From JBBRLG01 sp038231495 (GTDB lineage: Bacteria > Planctomycetota > Planctomycetia > Gemmatales > Gemmataceae): a DNA stretch of 6,380 bases. This document shows positions 5,155 through 6,380 of the stretch, in pieces; position 1 is the first letter of the stretch; each line of letters begins with the position of its first letter. The stretch spans positions 1-6,380 of the forward strand of contig JBBRLG010000433.1 in NCBI GenBank assembly GCA_038231495.1, read 5' to 3'. The notes beneath the pieces are model-generated. The model did not search any database and had not been told where the DNA came from. It was given only the letters and a program-made list of their open reading frames with translations. Position numbers and translations under genes: made by a program.

Positions 5155-6240
5155 ATGACCGCGACCGACGAACGCTGGATGCGGCGTGCCCTGGAATTGG
5201 CGGAGCGCGGCCGCGGTTACGTCGAGCCGAACCCTTGCGTTGGCGCGGTGGTCGTGAGCGACGGTCAATGCGTTGGCGAAGGCTGGCACGCGAACTACGG
5301 CCAAGCCCACGCCGAGGTGAACGCCTTCCATGCGGCCGGCGACAACGCCCGCGGCGCGACGCTCTACGTCACGCTGGAACCGTGCTGCCACCACGGCAAG
5401 ACGCCGCCCTGTACCGACGCCGTGCTGCGGGCCGGCAGCACGCGCGTCGTCGCCGCGATGGCGGACCCGTTTCCGCAGGTTGCGGGCCAGGGTGCCGCGC
5501 TGCTGCGCGGCGCGGGCATCGCGGTGGACTTCGGCGTGTGTGAGGCGGCGGCCCGGCGGCTCAACGCCCCCTACTTGACGCTGCTGGAAAAGGGCCGGCC
5601 TTACGTCCACGCCAAATGGGCCATGACGCTCGACGGCAAGATCGCGACGCGCACGCGCGATTCCCAATGGATCACGAACCGGGCGTCGCGGCAGCGCGTC
5701 CACGAACTCCGCGGCCGCATGGACGGCATCCTGGTCGGCATCGGCACGGCGTTGGCCGACGACCCGCAACTGACCGCGCGCCCGCCGGGGCCGCGGACGG
5801 CGACGCGCATCGTCCTCGACAGTCGCGGTCGTCTGCCGTTGGACTGCAAGCTGGTGCGCACGGCCCGCGAAGTGCCGACGCTCGTTTACACGACCGCAGG
5901 GCACGATGCGGCTCACGCCGACCTGAGCGCGTACGGTTGCGAGGTCGAAGTGGTTGCAGGTTCGGGCCGTCCGGACTTGAGCGCGGTGCTGACGAACCTC
6001 GGCAAACGCCGCTTCACGAACTTGCTCGTGGAAGGCGGGGCCGGGGTCCTGGGCAGTTTCCTCGATGCCGGTTCGATCGACGAGTTTCACGTTTTTGTGG
6101 CACCGATCCTGGCCGGTGGTGACAAGGCGTTGTCACCCGTCGGCGGCACCGGCGTGGACAAAATCGCGGACGCGCTGCGGCTGGCGGACACGCAGGTCGA
6201 ACTTCTCGACGGCGATTTCTACGTCCGGGGGCACCTCTAG
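5155..6240 (+). CDS. ribD: Bifunctional diaminohydroxyphosphoribosylaminopyrimidine deaminase / reductase
   Basis: RibD carries out two successive steps of riboflavin synthesis: zinc-dependent deamination of the pyrimidine ring, then NADPH-dependent reduction of the ribose side chain. The 361-residue protein has both domains. Deaminase (about 1-145): EPNPCVGAVVV, HAEVNA with zinc ligand His52 and proton-shuttling Glu54, and PCCHHGKTPPC with Cys77 and Cys86 as the other zinc ligands; then DPFPQVAGQG. Reductase (about 147-361): RPYVHAKWAMTLDGKIAT, GRMDGILVGIGTALADDPQL, RIVLDSRGRLP, and LLVEGGAGVLGSFL near the end. The start at 5155 has a good ribosome binding site and matches the family N-terminus. 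It is divergent from asd; no other rib genes are in the window, so riboflavin genes appear dispersed in this genome, although genes beyond the right edge cannot be seen. No FMN riboswitch pattern was recognised upstream. Confidence 0.97.
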   Translation: MTATDERWMRRALELAERGRGYVEPNPCVGAVVVSDGQCVGEGWHANYGQAHAEVNAFHAAGDNARGATLYVTLEPCCHHGKTPPCTDAVLRAGSTRVVAAMADPFPQVAGQGAALLRGAGIAVDFGVCEAAARRLNAPYLTLLEKGRPYVHAKWAMTLDGKIATRTRDSQWITNRASRQRVHELRGRMDGILVGIGTALADDPQLTARPPGPRTATRIVLDSRGRLPLDCKLVRTAREVPTLVYTTAGHDAAHADLSAYGCEVEVVAGSGRPDLSAVLTNLGKRRFTNLLVEGGAGVLGSFLDAGSIDEFHVFVAPILAGGDKALSPVGGTGVDKIADALRLADTQVELLDGDFYVRGHL

Positions 6241-6273
6241 CTAGTGCGGGGTCAAGCGAGGTGCTTTTTCTTT
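6231..6273 (+). terminator. Probable intrinsic terminator at the end of ribD
   Basis: GCACCTC (6231-6237, the last ribD codons) and GAGGTGC (6258-6264) form a perfect 7-bp stem around a 20-base loop that contains the stop codon. TTTTTCTTT (6265-6273) follows directly. The large loop makes it weaker than a textbook terminator, but the T tract in exactly the right place supports the call. Confidence 0.5.
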
Positions 6274-6280
6274 GGAGTGC

Positions 6281-6307
6281 GGGGGGGGGGGGGGGCGGGG
6301 GGGGGGG
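6281..6307. repeat. Poly-G tract
   Basis: Fifteen G, one C, then eleven G, flanked by a G-rich context just after the ribD terminator. Such a run could form a G-quadruplex if real. It is also the signature of dark-base calls in two-colour sequencing, and the window may be close to a contig end, so its length should not be trusted. Confidence 0.9.
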
Positions 6308-6312
6308 TGATT

Positions 6313-6380
6313 GAGGGGCCGACGAGAAGACGAAGACACAAAAACAAAGGGGCCCAGCCCCGAAGCCACACCACGAGACG
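6313..6380. other. 68-base stretch with no T, no recognisable gene
   Basis: From 6313 to the right edge there is not one T on the plus strand, unlike anything else in the window. It contains GGGGC/GCCCC as a 5-bp hairpin (6349-6361) and A-rich bits, but no ORF or RNA gene that I can identify. With the poly-G tract before it, it may be an artefact of sequencing or assembly. Confidence 0.6.

Noticed and set aside
4837..6090. 417-residue minus-strand open frame opposite ribD
   Set aside because: It is antisense to ribD, Arg/Val/Ala-rich, without any recognisable motif, and joins into an out-of-frame reading of asd; such frames are common opposite GC-rich genes.
6355..6380. Sequencing adapter remnant at the right edge
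   Set aside because: The last bases share only a 9-base string (CCACGAGAC) with the Nextera transposon end, and the poly-G tract lies on the wrong side for a simple read-through; too weak to claim.

Overview
The window is GC-rich (roughly 60-70% in the stretches counted by hand) and gene-dense. It holds five co-directional genes on the minus strand, one divergent gene on the plus strand, and the 3' end of an IS66-family insertion sequence. Base composition, the asd-truA-aroA order and the flavour of the acyl-CoA dehydrogenase and thioredoxin proteins suggest a high-GC planctomycete (Gemmata-like). That placement rests on general familiarity, not on a search, and is only moderately likely.

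Layout from left to right. Positions 1-391 are the 3' part of an IS66-type transposase gene on the plus strand, probably ending in the element's right terminal repeat. After a gene-free 117-base gap comes the minus-strand cluster, given here in its direction of transcription, right to left. It starts with asd (aspartate-semialdehyde dehydrogenase, GTG start at 5065), then a 51-base gap filled mostly by a perfect 38-base palindrome, then truA (tRNA pseudouridine synthase). Five bases later comes aroA (EPSP synthase), 28 bases later a small cytoplasmic thioredoxin-fold protein with a CPHC active site, and finally an atypical acyl-CoA dehydrogenase-like protein whose ATG overlaps the thioredoxin stop codon by four bases. 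The tight spacing suggests a single transcript, and a good sigma70-type promoter match lies upstream of asd. On the plus strand, divergent from asd, is ribD (bifunctional riboflavin deaminase/reductase), with a likely intrinsic terminator at its stop codon.

The asd, aroA and ribD products feed different anabolic pathways (aspartate-family amino acids and diaminopimelate, aromatic amino acids, riboflavin), and truA modifies tRNA. This is a housekeeping block. The thioredoxin/acyl-CoA-dehydrogenase pair at its end is the only part whose function is not obvious.

The last 100 bases are odd. A 27-base tract of almost pure G is followed by 68 bases without a single T, which looks more like a contig-end artefact than biology. 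I see no CRISPR array, tRNA, rRNA or recognisable defence system. The points most worth a second look are the translationally coupled thioredoxin/ACAD pair, the palindrome in front of truA, the GC drop within aroA and the strange right-hand end.
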